DNA of 64,000 nt. It comes from an uncultured Acidovorax sp. GTDB taxonomy: Bacteria; Pseudomonadota; Gammaproteobacteria; Burkholderiales; Burkholderiaceae_C. Each line of letters opens with the position of its first letter. Position 1 is the stretch's first letter. Positions 63,069 to 64,000 of the stretch are shown piece after piece. The translations under genes and the position numbers were made by a program. A model generated the notes under the pieces. That model was not told where the DNA came from. It searched no databases and was given only the letters and a program-made list of their open reading frames with translations. The stretch is from the NCBI GenBank assembly GCA_913774625.1, contig CAJYHL010000053.1, forward strand, positions 124,001-188,000, given 5' to 3'.

Positions 63069-64000
63069 CTTCCGCCGCGGCCTTCGTGCGCCTGCTGCGG
63101 ACAGCCCCGCGCGGCTGGGCCGGCGGACTGCTGGTACTGATGATCCTGGGCAGCCTGACGGAGGGCATCGGCCTGCTGCTGCTGGTGCCGCTGCTGGACG
63201 TGCTCGGCGGCCAGGCAGAAGACCGCAACCCCATCGCCCAGCACCTTGTAGCAGCCCTGAGGGCCGTGGGACTGCCCCTCTCGCTGGGCAGCCTGCTCAG
63301 CGTCTTCGTCGCCCTGATCGTGCTGCGCAGCCTGGTGCAGCATGCGCGTGAACGGCTGCGCGCGAGCCTGCAGCACAGGGTGGTCGATACGCTGCGCCAG
63401 CGCTGCTTCGCCGGCTTGCTGGGCGCCGAGTGGCGCTGGATCGCCATGGGCCGGCAGGCAGACCATGCCAACCTGCTGCTGACAGATGTCTCGCGGGTCG
63501 GCGTCGGCCTGTACTTCGGCCTGAGCCTGCTGGCCAGCCTGGCCACCGCACTGGCCTATGTGGGTACGGCGCTGGCCCTGTCCTGGCAGATGACGCTGCT
63601 GGCCATGCTCAGCGGCGGACTGGTCTTCGGGGCGCTCGCCGGGCACCGCAGGGCAGCCTTGCGCCTGGGGCAGAACCTGGGCAGCGCCAACCGCGCCCTG
63701 CAAGGCACCATCCAGGAGAGCCTGGCCGGCATCAAGCTGACCAAGATCCTGGGCACCGAAGCCCGGCATCTGGAGCACTTCAGGCAGACCACGCAGCAGC
63801 TGCGCGACGAGCAATTGCGCTTCCAGGCCAGCACCAGCCTGTCGCGCGCGGGCTTTCAGATCGGCGGCGGCCTGCTGCTGGCGGCCTACCTCTATGCCGG
63901 GCTCACCCTGGCGCTCACCCCGCTGCCGGAGCTGCTGGTGCTGGTGATGGTGTTCGCCCGCCTGATCCCGCTCTTCCTGTCCGCGCACCAGGACTACCAC
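63065..64000 (+). CDS. Lasso peptide ABC exporter (D), N-terminal part, cut by window edge
   Basis: An open frame of 312 codons runs off the right end without a stop. The visible part is an ABC exporter transmembrane domain with helices near residues 18-45 (LLVLMILGSLTEGIGLLLLV), 75-92, 150-195 and 280-305, and an ESLAGIKLTKILGTEARHLE coupling-helix region. The ATPase domain must lie beyond the window. It probably exports the mature peptide and provides self-protection. The start overlaps the B2 stop (ATGA). Confidence 0.87.
   Translation, partial: MTSAAAFVRLLRTAPRGWAGGLLVLMILGSLTEGIGLLLLVPLLDVLGGQAEDRNPIAQHLVAALRAVGLPLSLGSLLSVFVALIVLRSLVQHARERLRASLQHRVVDTLRQRCFAGLLGAEWRWIAMGRQADHANLLLTDVSRVGVGLYFGLSLLASLATALAYVGTALALSWQMTLLAMLSGGLVFGALAGHRRAALRLGQNLGSANRALQGTIQESLAGIKLTKILGTEARHLEHFRQTTQQLRDEQLRFQASTSLSRAGFQIGGGLLLAAYLYAGLTLALTPLPELLVLVMVFARLIPLFLSAHQDYH

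Noticed and set aside
1-64000. tRNA, rRNA, IS elements, prophage genes
   Set aside because: Looked for on both strands by eye; none recognised. Small RNAs without strong primary-sequence marks could still be missed.

Overview
The window reads as chromosomal DNA of a high-GC betaproteobacterium, most likely Burkholderiales and probably Comamonadaceae-like. The clues are strong G/C bias at third codon positions, the rpoN-lptB-lptA cluster, the DsbA / SPOR / ArgS neighbourhood, many MCP and MHS/MFS genes, and an intergenic hairpin beginning GGTACTTTTCTTTG. No rRNA, tRNA, transposase, phage gene or CRISPR array is visible. Genus cannot be settled from the sequence alone.

Layout. 1-578: a nested inverted-repeat element plus a terminator-like hairpin. 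579-3082: a SulP permease and a YecA/SEC-C protein. 3312-11066: a quinate/shikimate-to-protocatechuate catabolic block (two AroE-like dehydrogenases, PcaB, QuiC, MHS permease) read leftward, with a divergent IclR regulator. 11212-24839: housekeeping genes (ABC transporter, PIN protein, rRNA methyltransferase, TspO, RpoN, LptB, LptA, DsbA, SPOR protein, ArgS, PsiF, two DUF proteins, a LysR regulator). 25226-32319: malate synthase G, a chemoreceptor, small proteins, an MFS exporter and a class II amidotransferase. 32496-36243 and 46278-49773: two blocks of an apparent ECF sigma/ChrR stress regulon of lipid-modifying enzymes. 36326-44095: a DMT transporter and an aminoethylphosphonate uptake and degradation operon with a GntR regulator. 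44252-46039: a second chemoreceptor. 49853-54449: a MarR regulator with vanillate demethylase VanAB, then a TetR regulator and an MFS transporter. 54634-64000: a lasso-peptide gene cluster that runs off the right edge.

How the genes work together. QuiC and VanAB both deliver protocatechuate, and PcaB belongs to its ortho-cleavage route, so this is a plant-aromatic scavenging region. The phosphonate genes import and oxidise aminoethylphosphonate-type substrates to phosphonoacetaldehyde, which PhnX cleaves; no transaminase is present. Three promoter-like sites share a YRATCYA-N15-CGTA pattern: one before the ECF sigma gene itself and one before each lipid-enzyme block. This ties 32.4-36.2 kb and 46.2-49.8 kb into one regulon.

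The most unusual region is the lasso cluster. Its core genes are an asparagine-synthetase-like cyclase (C), a 60-aa precursor (A), a PqqD-like B1, a transglutaminase-like B2 and an ABC exporter (D). They sit in one tightly packed operon with an HprK-like kinase, a PAPS-dependent sulfotransferase, and homologues of the cobaltochelatase subunits CobS (AAA+) and CobT (VWA) without CobN. A divergent APS kinase could supply PAPS. The precursor core lies in a 26-bp near-perfect tandem duplication. Because 26 is not a multiple of three, the second core copy is out of frame and the C-terminal tail has been rewritten. I infer a phosphorylated and/or sulfated lasso peptide with an unexplained AAA+/VWA remodelling machine.
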